Below the pieces are notes generated by a model. The model did not search any database and was not told the origin of the DNA. It saw only the letters and a list, made by a program, of their open reading frames with translations. From NCBI GenBank assembly GCA_963580275.1, contig OY756949.1, forward strand, positions 18,769,001 through 18,833,000: 64,000 bases of DNA. The letters are read 5' to 3'. The stretch comes from Crataegus laevigata. Lineage: Eukaryota; Streptophyta; Magnoliopsida; Rosales; Rosaceae. Both the position numbers and the translations under genes were made by a program. This document shows, piece by piece, positions 9,365 through 20,885 of this stretch. Every line of letters begins with the position of its first letter. Positions within the stretch are counted from its first letter, which is position 1.

Positions 9365-11664
9365 TGATGTGAGAATTAGATTGACACACAAATTAAACCC
9401 TATGGATGACAATTGTAGTATAAGAGCAAATAGGGATCGTTCTAACCGGGGATTAACTAGGGATGCTAATCAATGTGAAATTGACTCAAAAACGTAAAAA
9501 CAAAGTTTAAAACACTAAACTAGACTCAAAGAATGCAAAACTAGAGTTTAAAACACTTAAACAAAGCAAAAGACTCAAAACAGCCCAGAAACACTCAAAA
9601 CTACCTCGAAATCATTTTCTGGGCAGTTTTGAGCACAAACACAATTTTGGACGAAAATAGGTTCTAACTTGACTCAAGACTCTTAAAAACACAAACTAAG
9701 TGGATTTCTAACTAATCTAGCACTTTAAAATAAATGGGGGATTGGTTTTGACGAATTTAAAATTAAAACATAAACTTGGAAACAAACTTCAAAGAAAACA
9801 GATTTGATGAAATAGAATGGTGAGAAACTAGTTAGAGGGTTCCTTATCCACACATGAACATATGCATACGATTTGATTCCCAGTTATGATTTCAACAAAC
9901 GAATGAATGACAATGCTCCAAGTTAATTAGGTCCGCTTAAATTAACTTTCAGATTTCCCTAGATTCATTGAATTGAATGGAATACGCATCACAACCAAAT
10001 TATTCTTATCAAGTTCCCTAACTATGGAATACGCATGATAGAGAGACATATCAAAGATCATTAAGTTCAATGGAAATCATAAACATCGACTAGGCATTCA
10101 TAACCATGGAATACGCATGTTAATCCAACCTAGGGTTTACTAAACACAATCGTGACTAGCGATCTTTACTACTCATGAATATAAGTTCATAACGATTAGG
10201 TGAAATTCCCTTATATCCTAGCATCAAGTTTAAGCATGCAAATTAAGCGTGCACTCTCAATCAACATACATAAACAAGTTCTTAATCAAAACAGAGAAGT
10301 AAACCACATCCAAAGTTCATGAATTCATAACTGGAGTAAATCAAATCATAACCAACATATGTTCATGGCTTCAAATTCGCCTCTAACTATAAAGGAATTA
10401 GTTCCACATGTTTAACATAATTGAAGAACAAATTAAATTAAACATGAAAACAGAAACAAGAGAAGAAAGAACTCCAAACACTCCAATGGTGGCGGATTGC
10501 ATGCGTGAGCTCTCTCCTCCCTTTTGGCATGCACGGTGCTCTCCTCTTCTCCTCCAAAGGTGGCGCCACAAGGTGGTTATGGTGGTGGTAAGGTGCGGCT
10601 ATGGTGGATGAATGGTGGTTTGGGTGGAAGGTTGCGGCAAAGGGATGAATGGTGTTGTTTGCGGCAGAAATTGAATTTCTGAATGGGGGAGTGATGAATG
10701 GACGAAAATTAGGTGAATGGGTGATCAAAGGGTGCGGCACACATAAGGGAAATATATATAGGCACCCTAAACCCTAGGTCAATTCAGATTAGGGCTTGGA
10801 TTTCATTTAATTGATGGATTAGGCCCCCTAAGTCTAGCAGGAATTGTAAGTCCAATAAGGAAAAGGGTTTATGGCCCAATTACCCCAAATCCACAAGGAA
10901 TAGGGCTAATTAAATCTGAAATCCAAGGGGAAATAGGGTATAGGGTGCGGCAGATAGGGTTTGGGAAGACAAGGCTTCTAGAAAGCCTTGCAAGGCAAGG
11001 TAAAAGGGGACTTCTAGAAGGGAAGGGTGCGGCACCTTTGTAGGGTTTAGGATAGGCCTTCTAGAATGCCTAATCCCATGGAAAATAGGTGAACTTACAG
11101 CCAAGGCAAGGGAAAGCTCTAGAACCTTCCAATTGTTTCCAATAATGCTTAGGGAACCTTTGTGCACTAGGATTAGGAAAACTAATCCTTCTTCATCTTG
11201 GAATTCTTTTTCCTTCTAGAACTAGGAAAACTTCATTGTTGCTGCAACTTGAGGCCATTTGGGGTTTAACTTTCCTACTTCAAGTAGGAAACCTTGTTTG
11301 AGTAGGAAACTTCATTCTTCTAGGAATCCTAATTCAACTAGGAAACCAATTTCAACTAGGAATCCTAATTCAACTAGGAATCCATCTCCATTAGGGATCT
11401 TCCTACTCCAACTAGGAAACCTTGCTCAAGTAGGTCTCATCATCTTCAAGTCTTTAATTTCGTCCATCCTTTTGGCCCCAAGCATACAATATCCATTCCA
11501 AGCGCTAATTTGCTCCAAAAAGCTCCAAAATCCCTCCTTTTGCATACTTTGCCCTTAAAACCTGAAAATACATAAAACTAGCTTAAAAGACTACTTTAAC
11601 TAAGGAAAACAATATAAATGCACAAGAACAAGCTAAACTAAGGTGCATAAATATGCCCCTATCA
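9365..11664 (-). repeat. Middle LTR of tandem element M (family 2, 2300 bp)
   Basis: On the minus strand it runs TGATAGGGGC.. to ..CACATCA. Its upstream side (11665 on) carries the polypurine tract of one internal region, and its downstream side (9359) carries the PBS and gag of another. One LTR therefore serves two interiors. It matches 54972-57092 closely, except for about 178 bp present here and missing there, between two CCAAGG repeats (10923 and 11101). It has a TATA-like site at 10751-10760 and an array of TAGGAA/TTCCTA repeats (about 11277-11440). Confidence 0.92.
10751..10778 (-). promoter_or_regulatory. TATA box with upstream telo-box-like motif in M LTR
   Basis: On the minus strand TAGGGTTTAGGGT (10764-10778) stands about 4-10 bp before TATATATATT (10751-10760). 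The same pair is found in K (37394-37419) and the other M LTR (about 56358-56385). The telo-box core AAACCCTA is a known plant promoter element. Function here is inferred. Confidence 0.55.
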
Positions 11665-13252
11665 AATTCCCCCACACTTAGCTTTTGCTAGTCCTCGAGC
11701 AAAACAAAGAAACAAAACATAACCTAAACCTTCCAACGTTCGTCTCAGGGATTTACAATGGTACATAACATGCCAAAGATCATTATTCCCACAGATTCTT
11801 GTCATCTCTACTCTTGAGCATATACTTAACCATAATTACCATTCACTAGCTCCCATTTAATCATTTAAACAATATTTTGAATGTAGTAACATGCCTTAGA
11901 GAATCCACTCAATTCCTTACCAGATACACTCTTATTTTTCACACAGATTTTCTAACTACACTCCCTATACTAGGTATATGTGAGAAGATTAATGTAAACA
12001 TGAAAATGAACACTCACATATGTTATAACAAAGAAAGCACTTTTCTGGAATTATTAAGCATGTATGGATATGATCTCATGAACGGAATGCTACTACTTAG
12101 ATGCGAGAACCAGTGACACCATATGCTCAAACCAATCCCAACCTCCACATATTGAAACACATAACACTCAAGATAGAAGTTAAGGGTTGTAACGAGGCTA
12201 AGGGGTATTGGTTACCAAATAAAGGTTAAGAAGGATAAACAAAGGTTCTTAAAGCACTAGCAACAAATGAATGAAATTGACACTTAGAATTCACTTTTGA
12301 ATGCAGAAAGTACTTAGACACACAAGGGGATTAAATACACAATACTTAGGGTCTAATTCAACTTTTTGGACCCTTTCTTCAACAACCAACACTTGTGAGT
12401 TATTTCTCACTTATTTTGAACTCTTTTTCATTCTTTTTCACAATTTTTTTTTCTTTTTCTTTCCCGTGCCCAATTCATGTTTTTGGCACACAATCACCTA
12501 CATAATCAAATTCCCCCACACTTGTTTTCTGCACACGAACAATCAAAAGGAATTCATTCTAAGTCATGTTCACTATGCTTTAAGAACAAGGGCATGGATG
12601 GTCCTATTCTAGGCTAGGTAAGGGTAATGTGGGTGAACAAAGAACATAGGCTAAACAAGGCTCAACGGGGTTTAAACCTACAAAATAAATGAACATGGGG
12701 TACGGCTATTTGGCTCAGTGTTTACTACACAACTTCATCTTGTTATGTGTTATGCTAATCAATTTTATGCTTTGAATGAAACGGGCATGAGTTCTAGTAT
12801 TTGGAACTAAATGATGAAACGCCTTCTAAGTAGTAACCAAGCAAAGAATAATGAGATCATGCAACGACTTTAGAAGACAACAAATGCACAGATTCTTAAC
12901 TCTCCAAAGAACGTTAAAAGCTCGAGTCTCTCAGGGTTGTAGCGTTAGTTTGAGTTTCTTCCTTCAAGCATGTTACAAAAACTAATTTTTTTCTTTTGAT
13001 TACATGTGAATTCATGAACTATACTTACAACTAAGCATAAACCAAAGAGCATATCAAACTTTCATCCATGTTTGTAACTTACTTTCACAGTTATGCAATT
13101 AAAACCCAAATCCTCATCATTGTGTTGGAAGGTACCCTAAGACACAAAAACGACTCAAAAACGACTCTCTTTGGTATTTTTCAAACTTTTTCGAATTTTT
13201 TCTTTGTTTTTCTGTTATATGACACTAAAGCACATTAAAACACATTAAAAAC
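11665..13252 (-). other. 3' non-coding region and PPT of element M, left part
   Basis: On the minus strand this ends with the pre-PPT hairpin (TTTTGCT/AGCAAAA arms, 11683-11704) and AAGCTAAGTGTGGGGGAATT, which abuts the LTR. Another AAGTGTGGGGGAA motif lies at about 12510-12523. I see no gene. It is interrupted at 13252/13253 by solo LTR C and resumes at 40936. Confidence 0.85.
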
Positions 13253-14875
13253 GGATGTGAGAATTATACGCACACAAATTAAACCCTCTTTTTATCAATT
13301 GTAGTGAAGAATGTAAGTAGGGATCGTTCTGGACCGGGGATTAGGAGGGATTGTTAATCACTTGGATTTGACTCAAAAACATAAAAACATAATATAAAAC
13401 ACTAAACTAGACTCAAAGAATGCAAAACTAGAGTTTAAAACACTAAGACAAACCAAAAGACTCAAAATAGCAAGAAAACACCCAAAACTGCCTTAAAACC
13501 ACTTTCTGGGCAGTTTTGGACACTAAAGAAGATTTTGGACGAAAATAGTTACAACTTGACTTGAAACACTTAAAAACATAAACTAAAACACTTTCTAACT
13601 AATTTGACACTTGAAAACAAAAGGGGGAATTAGTTTTGACGAATTTTGAAAACAAAACTAAACTTGTAAAACAAAACAGATTTGAAAACGATTTTGGTTT
13701 AAAACAATGGATGAAAGGCTAGCTAAGGGGTTCATCTCCACACATGTTATACTTGCATACGAAACGATTTCCAATTGCTTTTCAATAAACCATGAATTCT
13801 CAACGCCCCAAGTTAATTAGGTCCGCTTAAATTAACCTTCAGATTTTCCTAAATTTATTGAATTGGATGATTGCATACGACAACCCAAAGCATTCCCCAC
13901 AAGTCCCCTACATGATTGCATAATAGAGATACAAGCAAGAATCATTAAGTTCTATGAAACCCATAAGCATTGACGAAGCACTCATTACTATGATTGCATG
14001 AAACTTATGCCAAGAATTTACTTAACTCGATTGAGATCATCAACCTTCACTACTTGTAAATATAAGTTTGTAACGATTAGGTGAAACTCCCTTATATTCT
14101 AGCATCAAATTCATGCATGCAAACTAAGTGTCGACCCTCAATCAACATACACAAATCAGTTTTTATACGAACGGATAAGTAAATTGAATTCACAACTTAT
14201 GAAACGCAATTAGAGGTAATCAAATCATATAGCAAGCATGGACATGGTTTCGAATTACCCCCCTAGCTAAGGGGGGATTTAGTTCCTCATGATAGCAATT
14301 AAACAAAGAAAACTAAATTGAAACATTAAAAACAAGGATAGACAACACCTAGAAAAGCTCCAGCGATTCAATGCTTTGAATGGCATTCACGACTCCAAAT
14401 GGCACATTCTCCTTCCTTCCTTGAATAATTGCGGCACAAGAGGGATTTTTGTGTGGATTTGTGGTGGTGGATGGATGTAGGTGAATTATGGTAGAGGGTG
14501 GTGTAGGGGGTGGTGGCTGCGGCAAGGACTTAGAACTAGGGAGAATGGTGCTTGGCGAATTTCTGATTTTGTGGAGTGAATCAATGAATAAATGGCGCGG
14601 CCAAGGGGTATATTTATAGGCTGAAATTCGCAGCCCCTATGTAGCAAAGGAAAAGGATTTAAAGGCCTAATTTGTATAGGATAATAACACACAATCCTTG
14701 AAGGAAAAGGCTAAGGCTTTTAGAAACCAAGGGGGAAAGGAATAATCAGGTTTCTAGAAGTTCTAGAAAGGTTTGGGGCGTCACTTTTGTAGGACAAGGG
14801 ATAAGGCCTTCTAGAAAGGTTGTTTTGTGGCTGATTCCTAGAAAAACAAGGGATAAGGTGTGGCACCTTTGTAGG
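13253..14875 (-). repeat. Solo LTR C, left part (3' half of the LTR)
   Basis: It begins GGATGTGAG where TGATGTGAG is expected. The five bases before it (13248-13252, AAAAC) are repeated at 40931-40935 after the other half. It is cut at 14875 by element D, whose target copy GTAGG occupies 14871-14875. This half resembles the D-family LTR, while the other half resembles the M/K family, so the LTR looks mosaic. Confidence 0.85.
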
Positions 14876-17165
14876 TGATAGGAGCATATTTATGCTACTT
14901 ATTTGGCTTGTGCTCGTGCATTTAAGTTGTGTTTACTTAGTTATTTTAGTGTTTAAAGTCACTTTTGTGTGTTTTCAGGTTCTAAGGCCAAAGTGTGCAA
15001 AAAGAAGCAAAATAGAGCCTTTTGGAGCAAAAGGAATGGATGAAGTGAAGTCTTGAAGAAAGTAGGATTCCTACTCCAACAAGGATTCCTACTCCAACAA
15101 GGATTCCTACTTGAAGTAGGAAAGTTAAGCCAAGGTTTCCTATTTTGGTTGACCTTTCCTATTCTCAAAGTCCTTATTTTCCAGCCACTTTGAAGACCTT
15201 ATATGCATTCTTGGACACAAAACAAAGGCCCTAACCACTCTAGGGCCTTTGTCGCACCTTTCCCATTCCTACATACCTTTGCCGTGCAACATACCCCTTT
15301 TCCCTTCAAGTTTAGGACACTTAACCTTTCCTAAATCCCTTGCCGCATCCTATTAGGGATTCCCTGACCTTCCTCTTCCTTGCCGTGCAAGGGAGAGGGT
15401 TTTCTTTCCCAAAATCTGAATTAAACACATTCCTTTTGTGTTTAAAGCCTTTGCCGCAACTTTTGGTAGGTTTCCTTTAAGTTTCTGATTTGTTTCCTAA
15501 TTCTAGAAGCCTTAGACTTAATTTCTGATTTCCTAATCAACCTAGGGTTTTATTTTCTGTTTTTCCTTTAAATAACCTTTCTTGTGGCAGTCACAAGGGA
15601 GGAGAAAAACACCATTCACATCCATACAACTCCATTCACGCCAGAAAACCATCCCCTACCTTTGCCGTGCCCAACCTTCATCCAAACCCATACTTTCTGA
15701 TCCCAAACCCCCTAGCCGCACCATACACCCATCCTAGACATCTTTCCTCCATTATACATCATCCAAACACATCCCAAACCATCTCCATACCTTGTGCCGC
15801 AGCAAGAAGGAAGAATGAGTGCCCTTGAATGTGCTTGCTAGTCTCTCGCAGATTGCTGGAACTTTTAGGTGTAATCTTTCTTATGTTTTCAATGTTTCAA
15901 TTCAATAAACTTTGTGTTGTGAGTATGAGGAACTAAACCCCCTTAGTTGGGGGGTGAATCGAAACCATGTACATGCTTGCAATATGATTTGATTACATTC
16001 AGTTGTTATTTCATAAGTTGTGGATTCAATTCGTTCATCTACTTGATTGATGACTTATTTGTGTATGTTGATTGAGAGTGCACACTTAGTTTTCATGCAT
16101 GAATATGATGCTAGATTATGAGGGAGTTTCACCTAATAGTTACAATCTTATAATCACAAGTAGTGAAGGTCGTTTCTCAACGATCGCGTTGAATGAATTC
16201 TTGGCATAAGTTTCATGCAATTCATAGTAACAAGTGCCTCGTCAATGCTTATGGTGTTCTTAGAACTTAATGATTCTTGCTTGTATCTCTTGTATGCAAT
16301 TCATTGAGGGAACTTGTGGGGAATGCTTTGGGTTGTCGTATGCAATCATCCAATCCATTAACTTAAGGAAAATCTGAAAATTAATCTATGCAATTCATGG
16401 TTAATTTGGGGTATTGAGGATTTGTAACTCATTGGAAGAACAACTGAAAATCGTTTTGTTTGCAAGTGTGACATGTGTGGAGAAGAGCCTCCTAACTAGC
16501 CTTTTATCCATCCTTTTCATCCAAAAACGCTTTACAATCTGTTTTGTTTTAAAGTTTCTGTTTTGATTTCAATTTTCGTCAAACCAAAATTCCCCTTGTT
16601 CTTTCTTGTTCTAAAGTGTCTAGAATCTGTTTTCTTTGTGTTTTAGAAGGTTTTGAATCAACCCAAAACCTTATTTTCGTCTTAAATTGTGTTTAGGTCA
16701 GAAACTGCCTAAGTTGTGTTTTTAGGCAGTTTTGAGTGTTTTTACAAAGTTTCTGTTTTGATTAAGTTTAAATTCGTCCAAATCAATCCTCCCATTTACT
16801 TTCTTGTTTCAATTTATTCTAAACTTGTTTTGTTTGTGTTTTTAAGTAATTGGAGTCAAGTTAAAACCCAAATTCGTCCAATTTGGTGCTTTGTGTTCAA
16901 AACTGCCCAAAAAGTGTTTTTAAGGCAGTTTTGAGTCTTTTGGTTGCTGTTTTAAGTTTTTGGTTTGTTTTAGTGTTTTAAATTATAGTTTTGCATTCTT
17001 TGAGTCTAGTTTAGTGTTTTAAACTTTGTTTTACGTTTTTAAGTCAGTTTCCAAGTGTTTGGCAATCCCTCCTAATCCCCGGTCCAGAACGATCCCCACT
17101 TACATACTTTACTACAATTGTCAAAAGAGGGTTTTTATTTGTGTGTTAAGTTAATTTTCACATCA
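14876..17165 (+). repeat. 5' LTR of element D (2290 bp)
   Basis: TGATAGGAGC.. to ..TTTCACATCA. Contains three copies of a GGATTCCTACT unit near 15064-15115 (two in the 3' LTR), a TTTAAATAA possible TATA (15567-15575) and AATAAA at about 15904-15909. U5 holds CTAATCCCCGG (17072-17082), complementary to the PBS flank. Confidence 0.95.
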
Positions 17166-17170
17166 AATTT

Positions 17171-17208
17171 TGGCGCCGTTGCCGGGGATTAGCAATTTTG
17201 CTAATTCC
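17171..17208 (+). promoter_or_regulatory. tRNA-Asp PBS and overlapping hairpin, element D
   Basis: TGGCGCCGTTGCCGGGGA at 17171-17188 is a perfect tRNA-Asp complement 5 bp after the LTR. GGATTAGCAA / TTGCTAATTCC (17185-17208) form the conserved, here slightly imperfect, hairpin. Confidence 0.92.
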
Positions 17209-17300
17209 TTGGATTGTTTTTGTTTCTTTTATTTTATTTTGCTTCAGATTTTTGTTTAGTTTCTGACCTATTTTGTTTCTTGTGTTCTAGGTACTAGTTT

Positions 17301-19222
17301 ATGACTAGAAGTTCTCAAACGGTTCGTGAGAACATCTTGGATTTTGACGACGATTTTGTGAGGAATTTGAGAAGAACTAGAAACCAACAAGAGCCCATCC
17401 CCGAACCTGTCCTTGAAGAAGACGTGCTAGAAGAGGAAGAGGAAGAGGTGCCTACGGCACAAGAGGAGGAAGAAGAGCAAGGAATGGCGGTAGACAACCG
17501 TACACTCAAAGAGCTCTCGGCCTCGGGATTGGATAATGCCACACCCTTGTGCATCCAATATCCCATGGCTGCCCAAGGTAAGACGGAAGAGTTTGAATTA
17601 AAATCAAGTTTGCTTCATCATATTCCTAAATACCATGGCTTGTCCATGGAAGATCCTAACAAACATTTGAAGGAATTTGAAGTAGTTTGCTCTAGCATGA
17701 CTCCCGTCAATGTTGACGGAAGTATTTTGAAGATGAAGGCTTTTCCATTTTCTTTGATGGATAAAGCCAAGGATTGGTTATATGAGTTAGCTCCCGGCAC
17801 TGTCACATCTTGGGAGAGTATGAAGAGGGCGTTCTTGGAGAAGTTTTTTCCAACTTCTCGCATCATCCTCCTACGCAAAAAGATAAGCGGAATTTAGCAA
17901 GAGGAAGGTGAGTCTTTCCCTACATATTATGAATGGTTTAAATCACTTGTTGCTTCTTGTCCACAGCATCAGATGAAGGAGGAGTTGTTGTTGCAATACT
18001 TCTACGAGGGCCTCCTACCTTTAGAACGTCAAATGCTTGATGCATCGGCGGGGGGAGCATTGGTGGACAAAACACCCATGGCTGCCAAGATCTTGATCTC
18101 TAATCGAGCGTTGAACGCTCAACAATACGAGGGAGTAGGCCAAAGGGGACCCCCACGGCAACATGTGCATGAGGTAAGTACAAGTTCCGACCTTCATTCA
18201 CAATTGGCTAATCTCACTTCTCTTGTATCTCAGATGGCCGAGGGCATGAAGATGCAAGGACCAATTGTATGTGGCGTATGTTCCATCCAAGGACATGTCT
18301 CTAAAAAGTGTCCACAATTGATTGAAAATGGTGGATGGGAAAGCGCCCATGCAATTGGGTTTCAAGGTCAAAACCAACCAAGGAACGATCCATATTCAAA
18401 CACCTATAACCCCGGTTGGAGAGACCACCCCAATTTCAAGTGGAGGGAGCCCCAACAACCTCAAAACCAAGGAGGATTTAGGCAACAACCCCCGGGGTTC
18501 TTTTCCAAAACTTACGGCCAACCTCAGAATCAAGCCCAATCCAGCCCAAGTTCCTCAGGTACGTCTTTTGACAATGATGCATTACTTAAGATACTAACTA
18601 AGTTGTCTAATGGACAGGAAGATCAAGCTAAGGCCATGCAAAACCAAGATAAAAGGGTGGATCAACTTGAGAAACAAATTGGGCAGATTGCCGAGTTTGT
18701 AGGTAAGTTTAGAGAGCCCGGACAACTCCCTAGTTCCACCATTCCAAATCCGAAGGGAGGATTCGAAAGTGCAAAGGCCATAATCTTGAGAAGTGGAAAA
18801 GAAATTGGGGCAAATCCTATACCATCACAAACAGGCCCTAAAGGTGATGTAAACGTCCAAATTGAGGAGGAGGAATCAACCATTCCCACGGCAAAGGTGG
18901 TTCCACCTTTGCCGCAAGTCCCCAAAGCCTCCAATCTGTCCAATTCGGCCACTAAGGGTAAGAATGTGTCCAATTCAGTTCATACTAATGTTTTCCCTTC
19001 AAATGTGCCTTTTCCTAGTAGGTTTATGCAAACAAAGAAGGAAGAAGCAGAAAAGGATATCCTTGAAACCTTTAGGAAAGTTCAAGTTAACATACCTTTG
19101 TTAGATGCAATCAAGCAAGTCCCGAGGTATGCTAAGTTCTTGAAAGAATTGTGCACCACTAGGAAGAGGTTTTCGACCAAAGAAGTGGTAAAGGTAGGTG
19201 AGAATGTGTCCGCTATCTTGCA
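17301..19222 (+). pseudogene. gag of element D, one in-frame stop, 3' end lost
   Basis: The frame starts MTRSSQTVREN at 17301, 10 bp after the TTCTAG/GTACTAG junction. Residues 1-60 are acidic. The Retrotrans_gag core spans about residues 95-245. A TAG replaces a glutamine codon at 17896-17898, after which the same frame continues. A CCHC knuckle (CGVC..GH..KKC) sits at about 18269-18312, followed by the Q/P-rich YSNTYNPGWRD segment and a coiled-coil stretch before LLDAIKQVPRYAKF. The D match stops at ILQR (about 19222), and unrelated sequence assigned to G carries the frame to a stop at 19265. Protease is missing. Gag would form the virus-like particle, but this copy cannot do so whole. Confidence 0.9.
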
Positions 19223-20036
19223 ACGCATTGGTATTCCCCAAGCTATAAGGTACGGCTTGTATTAAGCTAGAATGGGGTAGAGTATGGTGTGGGTGATGAA
19301 AGAATTAGGCAAAAGTGTTTGGCTGCAAAAGGGTGAATGGAGCACACATAGGGATAGGATTTCAGCCATTTAGTAGTTCAAACATGCATAGCCTAACATC
19401 ATCTCATTGAGTTCATTCATGAATGGTACTAAACACATGGTATCTGCAAAGGAGAGTAATTCTTAGCATTCAAACAAAATAGAAGCAATGAGATCATTTA
19501 AAATGAAATTGAAAGAAAAAGATAGGAGTAGAAACACTTTAAACCCTCTCAAAGAAGTAATTAGGCTCAAAATAACTTACTAGGGTAGTCTCCACTATTC
19601 TTCTTTGTGAATTTGAGTATGGTACCTCTATCATCATATCTTCAAGTGTTACAACTTTATAAATGACAACAAGATACAAAACTTTTTCATAGTGACCCCA
19701 AAGTTTGTTTGCAAACATAGCCCTCATATACATTCGTATTAGTAAGCAAAAACACCTTTAACCAAAACAAACAAAAACAAACACTAAAACAAACCCTTCA
19801 ACACTAAAACAAACCCTAAAAAAAAAAAAAAAAAGCCTTCCATCCATACATCAATAATACCCCCCAAACCTAACTTAGACATTGTCCTCAATGTTTAAAT
19901 TTGAATGTAGTTCAAGTAGGCAAAGAATATGGCATGGAAACAACATAATCACAACATAAGGAAAGAACACAAACCACACTAGGTTGCCTCCTAGCAAGCG
20001 CTTTATTTAATGTCTAGGCAAGACATGGTAGCTTGT
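19223..20036 (-). other. 3' non-coding region of element G (truncated)
   Basis: No gene seen. On the minus strand it carries the weak form of the post-pol block (19981-20026, core GCGCTTGC and GGAGGCAACC) and the palindrome ACATTG-AGGA-CAATGT with a short G-run (19860-19894). An A-run lies at 19817-19834. Assignment of 19223-19850 to G is inferred from position. Confidence 0.6.
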
Positions 20037-20879
20037 TCATGGTGTTGTAAACTCAAGAAAGTCCACAACTTGATACATTAGCTCATCCTCCACATTGTCC
20101 AAATATGGTTTCAATCTCTGCCCATTGACTTTAAAAGAGGTGCCATTCTTCATGTTCTCAATCTCCACAGCTCCGTGGGGAAATGTTTGCACCACCTTGA
20201 ATGGTCCAACCCACCTAGACTTCAATTTTCCTGGAAAAAGTCTCAAACGTGAGTCATACAAAAGTACTTTCATACCTTGGTGAAACTCCTTCCGTAGGAT
20301 GGCCTTGTCATGATAGAGCTTAGTCCTTTCCTTGTAGATTTTGGCATTCTCATATGCCTCATTTCTAAGCTCCTCCAACTCATTAAGTTGGAGCTTTCTT
20401 GCTATTCCCGCATCCTTGTAATCAAAATTGAACTTCTTGATGGCCCAATATGCTCGGTGTTCAAGTTCCATTGGCAAATGACAAGCTTTCCCAAACACAA
20501 GTCGATAAGGACTCATGCCAATGGGAGTCTTGTACGCTGTCCTATATGCCCATAGTGCATCATTCAACCTCAATGACCAATCCTTCCTTGTAGGACTCAC
20601 GGTCTTCATCAAAATGTTCTTGATCTCCCTATTGCTAATCTCCACTTGTCCTGAGGTTTGAGGATGGTACGGGGTTGCCACTTTGTGGTTGATGTTGTAC
20701 TTCTTCATCAAGGATTCAAAGGGTTTGTTGCAGAAATGGCTACCACCATCACTAATAATAGCTCTTGGTGTTCCAAACCTACAAAAAATCTCATTTTTAA
20801 GAAAGTTCAACACAACCTTATGATCATTAGTTCTTGTAGCAATGGCTTCAACCCATTTGGATACATAATCTACTGCCAC
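20037..20879 (-). pseudogene. Integrase C-terminal part of element G
   Basis: 280 residues continuing the frame of the pol ORF at 20886-23651 after a TAA just upstream of VAVDYVSKWVEA. It carries the second catalytic Asp (ISDGGSHFCN, about residue 44) and the Glu of QVEISNREIK, both at the usual spacing, then the GPF module (KLKSRWVGPFKVVQTF). It ends ..DFLEFTTP. In intact relatives the TAA position encodes Tyr (LYILLAVDYV in E), so it is a nonsense mutation and not a true gene boundary. The first catalytic Asp is in the upstream frame. Confidence 0.88.
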
Positions 20880-20885
20880 TAAAAT

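Noticed and set aside
16716..16934. 72-residue frame identical to 39861-40079
   Set aside because: It is the same stretch of D's two LTRs. The duplication is explained by the LTR.
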